A stretch of DNA of 28,829 bases from JBHENC01 sp051000345 (GTDB lineage: Bacteria > Acidobacteriota > Blastocatellia > Pyrinomonadales > Pyrinomonadaceae). Shown here piece by piece: positions 21,826 to 28,829 of this stretch; within the stretch, counting starts at the first letter, position 1, and each line of letters opens with the position of its first letter. The position numbers and the translations under genes are program-made. The notes under the pieces are model-generated. The model was not told the origin of the DNA. It made no database searches and was given only the letters and a program-made list of their open reading frames with translations. The stretch lies in assembly GCA_051000345.1 (NCBI GenBank), contig JBPCOJ010000001.1:1-28829 (forward strand), given 5' to 3'.

Positions 21826-24800
21826 ATGCACACTCTTCGTCGTGCCGCGTTGCTCGTCTTTTTGAGCGCAATTGTCGGAATCATTGCCTTGTTCACTGTT
21901 TCGCGCGGCGCTCACGCGCAGGAACCGGCGGCGGCGGCAACAACTCCACAGCAACAATCGCAGCGCCTTGTCGAATCCGTCGAGGTGCGCGGCAATCGCC
22001 GCCTGCGCTCAGACGACATTCTTTATTATGTGCAGACGCGCGCCGGTGATCCTTACAACCCGGAGCAGGTGCAGCGCGACCTACAGGCAATTCTCGGACA
22101 GCTTCCGCTCGACAAATCCGCCGCCAGCGTCTCGATTGAAGAAGGCACCCGCGGTGGTGTCATCGTCGTTTTCAACGTCAAAGAGCTACAAATTATCCGC
22201 GACATACAATTTGAAGGATTGAAGAGCGTGACCGAAGCCGACGTGCTCAAAGAGTTCCGCGAAAACCGTGTCGGCATCTCGAAGGAATCCGTTTACGATC
22301 CGGTGAAGGCGCGCAACGCCGTGCGCGTCATCAAGGAACTCGAAGCCGCCAAAGGCCACCCGAACGCGACAGTTGAGCTTCGCACAGACGATGTTTCGCT
22401 AACTTCGACGGCGGTGACCTTCGATGTTAAGGAAGGCGAGCGCGTGCGCGTCGTGCAAATTGATTTCGAGGGCAACGAGCATTTCAGCGACGGCAAGCTG
22501 CGCGACCAAATGAAGTTTGTCAAAGAAGCCGGACTCATTACGCGTTTCAAAGGCGAGGACATACTTGATCGCCGCAAGCTCGAGGAAGACTTACGTCGCG
22601 TGCGCTTTTATATGACGTCGAAGGGCTATTTGCAGGCGCGCATCGGCGAGCCGCGCATCGAAGGCTTGGGACGGCGCACGACCGGATTTTTTATTCCGCT
22701 GCCGCTGCTTTCGTCAACCGATGAAGCGTTGCGCGTGACGGTTCCCGTTACCGAAGGCAAGCTTTACCGCATCGGCCAGATTAAAATCGAAGGCAACTCG
22801 ATTTTTTCCGAAGACGTTATTCGCAATGTCATAGGGCTGAAGCCGGGCGATGTTGCGGACGGGCAGCGCATCGGCAAATCGCTTTTTGAAGACCTTAAAA
22901 AAGCTTACGGCGGGCAGGGCTTTATTCAATACGAAGCCGAGCCGACGCCGAGCTTCCGCGACGATCCGAAAAACCCGAATGAGGGCATCGCGGATTTTAC
23001 GGTTTCGATTACCGAAGGCAAACAATTCACTCTGCGCCGTCTGGAATTTCTCGGTAACACGTTCACACGCGATAACGTGCTGCGCCGCGAAGTCGTCGTC
23101 AACGAGGGCGATGTTTACAATCAAAACCTTTATGAATTTTCCGTGCTGCGCCTTAACCAACTAGGATTTTTCGATCCGATTGACAAAGACAAGGACGCGG
23201 ACTTTAAGACCAACGAAGAAGAAGCCACCGTTGACTTGAACTTGAAGGTAACGGAGCGCGGGCGCAACCAGATTGCTTTTAACGGCGGCATCAGCGGCGT
23301 CGGCGGCTCCTTCTTCGGGTTGTCGTATTCGACCAACAATTTTCTCGGACGCGGTGAAGTTCTTTCCTTCAATGCGGCGGCAGGCAATCGCCAGCGCTCG
23401 TTCGAGTTTTCATTTACGGAGCCTTACCTGCGTAACCGTCCGATTACGACAAGCCTTTCGCTTTTTACTTCGTCAGCAAAAACATTCGGTGAAGGTACAA
23501 CGCTTTCGCAAAATACCAATGCGATTCAAGGCACGTCGGGTTCATTGACGGACTTCTTCAATACGAACCAAGAAAATTTGTTCACGCGCACATCGAACGG
23601 CGCATCCTTTCTCGTGAGTTCCTCGCTTTCCGAATTTTACCGCAAGCGCCCGTTTACGCAGTCCACGCGCATCGGCCTTTCGTACACGATCCGGCAGGAC
23701 AGCGTTAAGGAACCGGCGGTCAATGCACAGAACAACGCGCAGACGTTTATTCCAGTGCTTTTCACGCAGCCGAACATTATCACGAGCCGCATTACGCCAA
23801 CGGTTGTTTACGATACGCGCGATTTCTCGAAGAACCAGAACGATCCCGTGCGCGGCAGGCAGATTCAAGCATCGCTGGCATTCGCGGGCGCGGGCGGCGA
23901 CGTGCGCACTTATGCGCCGTCACTTCAGTACATACAGTTTATTCCCGTGCGGCGTAAACAGCGCGGCGGCAATCCTGAAGTTTTCGGTTTCCGTCTTGTC
24001 GCAGCCAACGTCGGCAGCTTCGCCCAAACTGCCAAAATAAGAAACTCCAACTCGCTGGCCTTCGTCAGCGGCGTGCCGGTTTTTGACAGGTTTTTCCTCG
24101 GCGACGAATTCACGATTCGCGGCTATAACGTGCGCTCGATCACGCCGTATGCGCCGATAAATTCTTTTGTTACGTCGCGCAACGTCGTGCTTTCGACGAC
24201 GGCGACGGGAACAGCCGATACGCCCGCCGATTTTCCGGCTCAACTGCTTGCCACCGCAACACGCATCGGCACATTTACGGGCGCATCCGGCAGCAACGTT
24301 TTGAACTTTTCCAATTCGTTTACGCCGATTGGCGGCGACACGCAGCTTCTGGGAAACTTTGAATATCGCATACCCATTTTTGGCCCGGTCAGCGCGGCGG
24401 CGTTCGCGGATGTCGGCTCGTCCTTCAATTTGCGCAAGGGGCGCGATCAGGCAATCAACAGCAACTTTTTGGCTGACCAACCATTTCTGCAAACGCTCGG
24501 GCTAGGCACTAACTTGAGCTTGCTGGCGGCACGCAACAATCCGAATCTGGCATTTGTGCTCGACCCGAACACACTGCAAACAGCGCTTGTCGTGCGCGGC
24601 TCAAGGTTTGTCACGCGCGATGAACTCGTTAGCGCACAGTCGCCTAATATAAATCCGCAAACAGGCTTGCCGCTCGGCTTTCAGCCGGTTTTTCTGCGCG
24701 GCGAAGCGCAGACCAACACGATTGTGCGCGTCGGCCAGAGCATCTTTGACCGCTTCACTAATTATCGTTCGAGCATGGGCGCAGAGTTGCGCGTGCAAGT

Positions 24801-24939
24801 GCCTGTCGTCAACGTTCCCTTTCGTTTGATCTATGCGTTTAACCCGAACGCGCGGCGCGGCGTCACGAGTGAGCTGCCGGGATTCTCCTTTAATGAACGC
24901 CGCAGCGTTTTTCGTTTCAGCATCGGGCGAACTTTTTAA
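21826..24939 (+). CDS. bamA: Outer membrane protein assembly factor BamA
   Basis: A 1037-aa Omp85 protein, core of the BAM machine that inserts beta-barrels in the outer membrane. A signal peptide ends at AHA-31. Five POTRA domains follow (roughly 45-115, 117-205, 207-300, 305-395, 400-475), recognised by repeats such as VRGNRRLRSDDI, FEGLKSVTEADV, FEGNEHFSDGKL, IEGNSIFSEDVI and FLGNTFTRDNVL. The barrel (about 480-1037) includes the conserved loop-6 motif as FTIRGYN (about 762-768) and ends in the aromatic terminus RFSIGRTF. It is about 230 residues longer than the E. coli protein, mainly through long barrel loops (about 770-930). The ATG has only a distant AGGG. The gene leads the ompH-fabZ-lpxA-lpxI run. 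Confidence 0.95.
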   Translation: MHTLRRAALLVFLSAIVGIIALFTVSRGAHAQEPAAAATTPQQQSQRLVESVEVRGNRRLRSDDILYYVQTRAGDPYNPEQVQRDLQAILGQLPLDKSAASVSIEEGTRGGVIVVFNVKELQIIRDIQFEGLKSVTEADVLKEFRENRVGISKESVYDPVKARNAVRVIKELEAAKGHPNATVELRTDDVSLTSTAVTFDVKEGERVRVVQIDFEGNEHFSDGKLRDQMKFVKEAGLITRFKGEDILDRRKLEEDLRRVRFYMTSKGYLQARIGEPRIEGLGRRTTGFFIPLPLLSSTDEALRVTVPVTEGKLYRIGQIKIEGNSIFSEDVIRNVIGLKPGDVADGQRIGKSLFEDLKKAYGGQGFIQYEAEPTPSFRDDPKNPNEGIADFTVSITEGKQFTLRRLEFLGNTFTRDNVLRREVVVNEGDVYNQNLYEFSVLRLNQLGFFDPIDKDKDADFKTNEEEATVDLNLKVTERGRNQIAFNGGISGVGGSFFGLSYSTNNFLGRGEVLSFNAAAGNRQRSFEFSFTEPYLRNRPITTSLSLFTSSAKTFGEGTTLSQNTNAIQGTSGSLTDFFNTNQENLFTRTSNGASFLVSSSLSEFYRKRPFTQSTRIGLSYTIRQDSVKEPAVNAQNNAQTFIPVLFTQPNIITSRITPTVVYDTRDFSKNQNDPVRGRQIQASLAFAGAGGDVRTYAPSLQYIQFIPVRRKQRGGNPEVFGFRLVAANVGSFAQTAKIRNSNSLAFVSGVPVFDRFFLGDEFTIRGYNVRSITPYAPINSFVTSRNVVLSTTATGTADTPADFPAQLLATATRIGTFTGASGSNVLNFSNSFTPIGGDTQLLGNFEYRIPIFGPVSAAAFADVGSSFNLRKGRDQAINSNFLADQPFLQTLGLGTNLSLLAARNNPNLAFVLDPNTLQTALVVRGSRFVTRDELVSAQSPNINPQTGLPLGFQPVFLRGEAQTNTIVRVGQSIFDRFTNYRSSMGAELRVQVPVVNVPFRLIYAFNPNARRGVTSELPGFSFNERRSVFRFSIGRTF

Positions 24940-25032
24940 TTACGCTAGAGTAAACTGTCCAGGCGGCGCAGACATCGTAGTTGATTCAACGTCCGCAATC
25001 ACCACCCTTTTAAGGAGCATTACGTAAAAGTT

Positions 25033-25665
25033 ATGAAAATCAATCGTTTGTTCGCCGCGTCTCTTTTCCTCGCGGCTGTCACATCTCTTCCCGTTTACGC
25101 GCAGCAAAACGCACGTTCGGCTGCACCGGCAGGCGGAGCAGCGGGCGTTGCCGCAGCCATTCCCGACAGCAAAATCGGTTTCATCAATACAGAAGCCTTC
25201 GCTGATGAAAAGCAGGGCATCGTGCGCTACGTCACCGCCATGAAAAGCTTGGAACGCGAGTTTCAACCGCGCCAGAATGAACTCATCACCTTGCAGACTC
25301 AACTAAAGGGAATTGCCGACGACATCACCAAACTGAACAACAATCAGAGCGTGGTAGATCCGAAGACGATTCAGCAAAAGCAAGAACAGGGCGTCGCCTT
25401 ACAGAATCAGCTCGAGTTCAAAAAGAAGGAAGCGGAAGCCGCTTACCAGAAGCGTATGCAGGAAGTGGTAGCGCCGATTTCCGATGACATCGGCAAAGCG
25501 CTCGATGCCTTCTCGCGCCAGCGCGGTATCAATCTGATGCTCGACATCAGCAAATTCGCGCCAGCCGTGCTCTCAGTCAATCCTGCGATGGATATGACGG
25601 CTGCCTTCATCGCCGAGTACAATAGCCGCGCCGCAACGACTGCCGCGCCGCGCCCGCGACGCTAA
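25033..25665 (+). CDS. OmpH/Skp-family periplasmic chaperone
   Basis: A 210-aa exported protein. A signal peptide ends after VYA-23, then a short Ala/Gly-rich linker, then a Skp-type fold: the strand KIGFINTEAFADEK, a long coiled-coil hairpin (about 75-150, rich in Gln, Lys and Glu) and a closing helix FSRQRGINLMLDISKFAPAVLSV, as in OmpH proteins. Skp proteins hold unfolded outer-membrane proteins on their way to BAM, and the position right after bamA is the usual one. The C-terminus has an Ala/Thr/Pro/Arg tail. AAGGAG lies 15 bases before the ATG, further than usual. The family is clear; the gene name (skp or ompH) is left open. Confidence 0.92.
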   Translation: MKINRLFAASLFLAAVTSLPVYAQQNARSAAPAGGAAGVAAAIPDSKIGFINTEAFADEKQGIVRYVTAMKSLEREFQPRQNELITLQTQLKGIADDITKLNNNQSVVDPKTIQQKQEQGVALQNQLEFKKKEAEAAYQKRMQEVVAPISDDIGKALDAFSRQRGINLMLDISKFAPAVLSVNPAMDMTAAFIAEYNSRAATTAAPRPRR

Positions 25666-25690
25666 TCAAGGTCTGCTAATTGTTTGTGCC

Positions 25691-25720
25691 GAAGTCGCGC
25701 GGAATCAACCGCGCGACTTC
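25691..25720 (+). other. Perfect 12-bp GC-rich hairpin between ompH and fabZ
   Basis: GAAGTCGCGCGG and CCGCGCGACTTC pair over twelve bases around the loop AATCAA, 26 bases after the ompH stop. No T-run follows, so it is not a classical terminator. It could separate the bamA-ompH mRNA from fabZ-lpxA-lpxI, protect a 3' end, or be a REP-like element. Confidence 0.7.
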
Positions 25721-25832
25721 AGCGCACTCTCTTAAGCCGCGTCCCTGCAAACTCCGGCAATCTTTCATCCAAACAAAATCGCGCGAGGCACATCGCGCGG
25801 ACTATTCCAAATCTGAATTTTTCGAGAGCGCT

Positions 25833-26288
25833 ATGGAGACTATCCTCGACACGCGCGCTATTCAAGCACTACTGCCGCATCGCTTTCCGTTCCTGCTCGT
25901 TGATCGCATCATCGAACTCGAGCCGCGAACGCGCATTGTCGGCATCAAGCAAGTTTCCATCGGCGAGCCTTTTTTTCAAGGCCACTTTCCCGGCGCGCCC
26001 GTGATGCCCGGCGTGCTCGTCGTCGAAGCCCTCGCGCAGGTCGGTGCTATTCTCGCCCTGCGTGAAATCGAGAACCGCGACGAAAAGCTCGTGCTCTTTA
26101 GCGGCATTCAGGAAGCGCGCTTTCGCAAGCCCGTTGTCCCCGGCGACACATTGACACTCGAAGTCACTGCGCTCCGAATCGGCTCGCGCGTGCAGCGTAT
26201 GCGCGGTGAAGCGAAGGTTGACGGCGTGCTCGTCGCCGAAGCAGTAATTATGAGCATCATGGCTGACCGAGAGGCACTCGCCCAATGA
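25833..26288 (+). CDS. fabZ: 3-hydroxyacyl-ACP dehydratase
   Basis: A 151-aa hotdog-fold dehydratase that removes water from 3-hydroxyacyl-ACP in fatty acid elongation and competes with lipid A synthesis for 3-hydroxyacyl-ACP. Catalytic His51 (GHFPGAPVMPG) and Glu65 (VVEALAQ) have the family's 14-residue spacing, and LLPHRFPFLLVDRI is the standard N-terminal motif. The ATG at 25833, with GAG eight bases upstream, gives the normal length; the longer reading from TTG at 25680 would run through the hairpin and adds 51 residues unlike FabZ. Its stop overlaps the lpxA start as ATGA. The usual neighbour lpxD is not between ompH and this gene. Confidence 0.95.
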   Translation: METILDTRAIQALLPHRFPFLLVDRIIELEPRTRIVGIKQVSIGEPFFQGHFPGAPVMPGVLVVEALAQVGAILALREIENRDEKLVLFSGIQEARFRKPVVPGDTLTLEVTALRIGSRVQRMRGEAKVDGVLVAEAVIMSIMADREALAQ

Positions 26289-27208
26289 GGAGCAATCCCG
26301 TTACCACGCCGACGCCGCTTGGCAATCACGACAAAAGCGCGACCAACAGCGCCGCCGCAACACAAGTTCATCCTGCGGAAAACGCATCTCTTCATAACGC
26401 TAACAGATACCAGCCACAGGCAGATTCCGCGACATTTATTCATCCTTCCGCCATCGTCAGCAACAAAGCAAACATCGGGCGCAACTGCTTCATCGGCCCT
26501 TACTCGATTATCGGCGACGAAGTTATTTTAGGCGATAACGTGCGGCTCGAATCGCACTGCGTCGTCAAAGGCCGCACACACATCGGCGACGAAACGCATG
26601 TTTACCCGTTCGTCTCCGTCGGCCTCGCGTCGCAGGACTTGAAGTATAAGGGCGAGCCTTCGGAAACTCGCATCGGGCGACGCTGTTCGATACGCGAATT
26701 CGTCACTGTTCATCGCGGCACAGAGAGCGGCGGAATGCTCACGCAGATTGGCGACGATTGTTTGATTATGGCGCAAGCGCACGTCGCGCATAATTGTCAG
26801 GTCGGCAATAAAGTGATTATGACAAATGGTGCGACGCTTGCCGGACACGTCCATGTGGAAGACGGGGCTGTGATCGGCGCTTATTCCGGCGTTCATCAAT
26901 TCTGCCGCATCGGGCGCGAGGCTTATATCGGTGGTTATTCAGTCATCGTCAAAGACGCGTTGCCGTTTGCGCTCACCGTCGGCAACAGACCCACACGCTG
27001 CTACGGCATGAACACAGAAGGCATGAAGCGTCGCGGTTATCCGCACGAAATCACCGAAATACTTCATCACGCTTTTCATCTTTTGCTCAATTCGCGCCTC
27101 AACACATCGCAGGCGCTCGCACGCATCGGCGAAGAAATTCACGACTCGCAAGAAGTAAACGTGCTCGTCAACTTCATCGAAACTTCCAAACGCGGAATCG
27201 TCAAATAA
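26285..27208 (+). CDS. lpxA: UDP-N-acetylglucosamine acyltransferase with N-terminal extension
   Basis: A 307-aa LpxA, the first enzyme of lipid A synthesis, which transfers 3-hydroxyacyl chains from ACP to UDP-GlcNAc. The left-handed beta-helix begins with ATFIHPSAIVSNKANIG (about residue 49) and shows regular hexad repeats. AHVAHNCQVGN carries His166 and the catalytic His169. The C-terminal helical domain includes GNRPTRCYGMNTEGMKRRGYP. Against E. coli LpxA it has about 44 extra residues at the N-terminus, rich in Ala, Ser, Thr, Asn and Pro. No ATG, GTG or TTG codon occurs in frame between 26285 and the start of the helix, so the extension must be translated. It is coupled to fabZ by ATGA. 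Confidence 0.95.
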   Translation: MRSNPVTTPTPLGNHDKSATNSAAATQVHPAENASLHNANRYQPQADSATFIHPSAIVSNKANIGRNCFIGPYSIIGDEVILGDNVRLESHCVVKGRTHIGDETHVYPFVSVGLASQDLKYKGEPSETRIGRRCSIREFVTVHRGTESGGMLTQIGDDCLIMAQAHVAHNCQVGNKVIMTNGATLAGHVHVEDGAVIGAYSGVHQFCRIGREAYIGGYSVIVKDALPFALTVGNRPTRCYGMNTEGMKRRGYPHEITEILHHAFHLLLNSRLNTSQALARIGEEIHDSQEVNVLVNFIETSKRGIVK

Positions 27209-27217
27209 AATTCTGTT

Positions 27218-28024
27218 ATGCGCTACGGTCTTATCGCGGGCAACGGGCGTTTCCCTTTTTTGGTGCTGGAAGGCGCGCGGCGCGATGGGGTGGAAATGTC
27301 CGTCGCGGCGATCCGCGAGGAAACCGATCCGGCGATTGAGAAGATTGCCGCGCGCATTACTTGGGTCGGCATCGGGCAACTCGGCAAAATGATTCGCTTC
27401 TTCAAACGCGAAGGAGTGAAGCGCGCGATCATGGCCGGGCAAGTCAAGCATGTGCAGATTTTCAGCGGCGCAATCCCGGACGTGCGTATGCTCAAACTGC
27501 TGCTCAAACTCCCGCGCCGCAATACGGATGCGCTCATCGGAGCCATCGCCGACGAACTCGCAAGCGAAGGCATAGAACTAATCGACTCCACCTTTTTCCT
27601 GCAAGATTATCTGCCGCGCAAAGGCACGCTATCAAAGCGCGAACCGACGCAGCGCGAGCAAGGCGACATCGCATACGGCCTCGAAGTCACGCGCGAAATC
27701 GCACGCCTCGATTTAGGCCAAACCATCGTCGTGCGCGCGCGCGCCTGCGTTGCCATCGAAGCAATGGAAGGCACGGACGCTTGTGTCCTTCGCGCAGGCA
27801 CACTCGCGCGCGGGCGTCTGACGGTCATCAAAGTTGCGAAGCCCCGTCAAGACATGCGCTTCGATGTACCCGTCGTCGGACTGCCCACGATTAAAGCGAT
27901 GATCGAAGCCCACGCGACGTGTTTGTGCATTACGGCGGGTAAGACTTTAATGTTTGACCGCGACGAAATGCTCTCACTCACAAACGAAAACCGCATCGCC
28001 GTTGTGGCCGTTCCACAGAATTGA
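27218..28024 (+). CDS. lpxI: UDP-2,3-diacylglucosamine pyrophosphatase LpxI (DUF1009)
   Basis: A 268-aa LpxI, which hydrolyses UDP-2,3-diacylglucosamine to lipid X and UMP; it replaces the unrelated LpxH in many bacteria. The N-terminal domain starts with YGLIAGNGRFPFLVLEGAR and includes IMAGQVKH. The C-terminal catalytic domain has DSTFFLQDYLP, GLEVTREIARLDLGQTIVVR, AIEAMEGTDACVLRAG, KVAKPRQDMRFDVPVVGLPTI and a final AGKTLMFDRDEML, all typical of the family. It starts nine bases after lpxA, so it is in the same operon. lpxB does not follow; the next gene is convergent, so lpxB and lpxD must lie elsewhere. Confidence 0.95.
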   Translation: MRYGLIAGNGRFPFLVLEGARRDGVEMSVAAIREETDPAIEKIAARITWVGIGQLGKMIRFFKREGVKRAIMAGQVKHVQIFSGAIPDVRMLKLLLKLPRRNTDALIGAIADELASEGIELIDSTFFLQDYLPRKGTLSKREPTQREQGDIAYGLEVTREIARLDLGQTIVVRARACVAIEAMEGTDACVLRAGTLARGRLTVIKVAKPRQDMRFDVPVVGLPTIKAMIEAHATCLCITAGKTLMFDRDEMLSLTNENRIAVVAVPQN

Positions 28025-28050
28025 GCCTTCAATAATCGTTCTCGTCAAAG

Positions 28051-28077
28051 AAAAAAAGCGCAACTTGAATGTTGCGC
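28051..28077. terminator. Bidirectional rho-independent terminator
   Basis: GCGCAAC (28058-28064) and GTTGCGC (28071-28077) pair perfectly around TTGAAT. Seven A precede it, giving a seven-base U-run on the minus strand, and CTCTTCCTTTTC follows on the plus strand. It lies between the convergent lpxI and M1-TPR genes and can serve both, most strongly the minus-strand one. Confidence 0.85.
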
Positions 28078-28111
28078 CTCTTCCTTTTCACATGCTTTGT
28101 ATTTGTAGCTA

Positions 28112-28829
28112 TTAAGGTGTTCCGCCATTGCCTGCTTGCGCTTGCGTCGCTTTCGGGTCGTAGGGCGTGGCGAGGAATTGCTTGGCGGCGGCCTGCGCGT
28201 TGTCGTAGGAAACGCCTGTCTCGACGGCCTTTTTGTATTCGGCGACGGCGCGCCCGCGATCACCTTTCGCGTCGTAGGCGTTGCCGCGTTTGATGCGCGC
28301 CCATGCGTCGATCCACGCGGGCTTCAAATTGCCGTCGAGCGCGGCCTGAAAATTGTCGAGCGCAAGTTGATAATTACGCTGTTCCAGATAAAGCAAACCG
28401 AGGTTGTAGTAAACCCACGAATCCGATTTGTCGAGTTTGAGCGCGGCCTCGAATTGCTGCTGCGCTTCGCTGTACTGTCCTTCGCGGAAAAAATCTATGC
28501 CGCGCCGCGCCGCAATCGAGACGCGCAGATCGTCCGAGAGATGCAATAGTTTATTGTTCGGGTCAACGATAACTTCGAGCGGCTGTCCGTTGGTTTCAAA
28601 ATCGAAGTCCTCGCTTTTGCCTTCGAGCCTCACGACGATTGTTTGATTATTCGCGTCGCCCTCTGCGCGCAGCATTACTTCGACGGGCAAGCGCAGAGTT
28701 TCATAGTTTTGCTTGATCGTTCCGCGCGCGTGAAACTTGCCCGCGCGCGTGCGTATAATCTGGTAGTCGGTGGTGAATTCCGGGACGCCCGTGCCTTCGA
28801 CCCACTGCGCGAAAAAGTATCGGAGACTT
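28112..28829 (-). CDS. M1-type peptidase C-terminal region with TPR repeats, 5' end outside the window
   Basis: The reading frame continues past the window end, so the TTG at 28690 is not the start. The part present (about 238 residues) begins LRYFFAQWVEGTGVPEFTTDYQ, a segment I recognise as the end of the helical domain of M1 (gluzincin) aminopeptidase-like proteins, followed by a beta-sandwich-like stretch (GTIKQN, LPVEVMLRAEG, VVRLEGKSEDFDF, EVIVDPNNKLLHL). After that come three to four TPR-like repeats (RRGIDFFREGQYSEAQQQFEAAL, YYNLGLLYLEQRNYQLALDNFQAAL, KRGNAYDAKGDRGRAVAEYKKAV) and a Gln/Ala/Gly tail. The zinc-binding HExxH would lie outside the window, so activity cannot be judged. The TPRs may tether the enzyme to partners. 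Confidence 0.8.
   Translation of the reverse strand, partial: SLRYFFAQWVEGTGVPEFTTDYQIIRTRAGKFHARGTIKQNYETLRLPVEVMLRAEGDANNQTIVVRLEGKSEDFDFETNGQPLEVIVDPNNKLLHLSDDLRVSIAARRGIDFFREGQYSEAQQQFEAALKLDKSDSWVYYNLGLLYLEQRNYQLALDNFQAALDGNLKPAWIDAWARIKRGNAYDAKGDRGRAVAEYKKAVETGVSYDNAQAAAKQFLATPYDPKATQAQAGNGGTP

Noticed and set aside
25680..25832. FabZ N-terminal extension from TTG
   Set aside because: It would run through a perfect hairpin and adds 51 residues unlike FabZ; ATG at 25833 gives the normal length.

Overview
The window looks like a chromosomal, housekeeping-rich segment of a diderm (Gram-negative) bacterium with moderately high GC. BamA, an OmpH/Skp-like chaperone, LpxA, LpxI, LpxL-type acyltransferases and a Lol-type lipoprotein exporter show an outer membrane with lipid A. 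The mix of LpxI instead of LpxH, a bacterial topoisomerase IB, a ClpC-like unfoldase and this gene order suggests Acidobacteriota, perhaps class Blastocatellia. That placement is inference from gene content and recall; no search was run. I see no tRNA, rRNA, CRISPR array, insertion sequence or prophage.

Layout. (1) 1-2625, plus: the 3' end of aroA, then aroK and an rtcB-like RNA ligase, with short overlaps at both junctions. (2) 2691-6528, minus: a Zn-ribbon coiled-coil protein with topoisomerase IB, and upstream of them a small alpha/beta protein followed by a membrane-anchored subtilase. (3) 6705-7388, plus: a helical-repeat protein. (4) 7407-14011, minus: lpxL-like acyltransferase, DUF374 acyltransferase, M20 peptidase, zeta-toxin-like kinase, 70-aa partner, era, prmA, rsmE. 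(5) 14286-18867, plus: a degenerate receiver fused to an RsbW-type ATPase domain, a GT-C membrane glycosyltransferase, then a LolC/E permease with LolD. (6) 19084-21465, plus: a ClpC/ClpA-type unfoldase with a reduced middle domain. (7) 21826-28024, plus: bamA, ompH, fabZ, lpxA, lpxI, an envelope-biogenesis run. (8) 28112-28829, minus: the 3' end of an M1-like peptidase gene with C-terminal TPRs.

How the genes fit together. Three blocks serve the envelope: lipid A acylation and DUF374 (12.2-14.0 kb), lipoprotein release (16.8-18.9 kb), and outer-membrane protein assembly with early lipid A synthesis (21.8-28.0 kb). The era-prmA-rsmE block serves ribosome assembly and modification, and era is translationally coupled to a toxin-antitoxin-like pair. 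RtcB, ClpC and the subtilase add RNA repair and protein quality control.

The less ordinary signals are the toxin-like pair joined to era, the pseudo-receiver/ATPase fusion, the ClpC with no recognisable coiled-coil M-domain, the small protein paired with the subtilase, the unavoidable N-terminal extension of LpxA, the missing lpxD, and several perfect hairpins and repeat-like elements between genes. I did not find a clear, wholly new multi-gene system.
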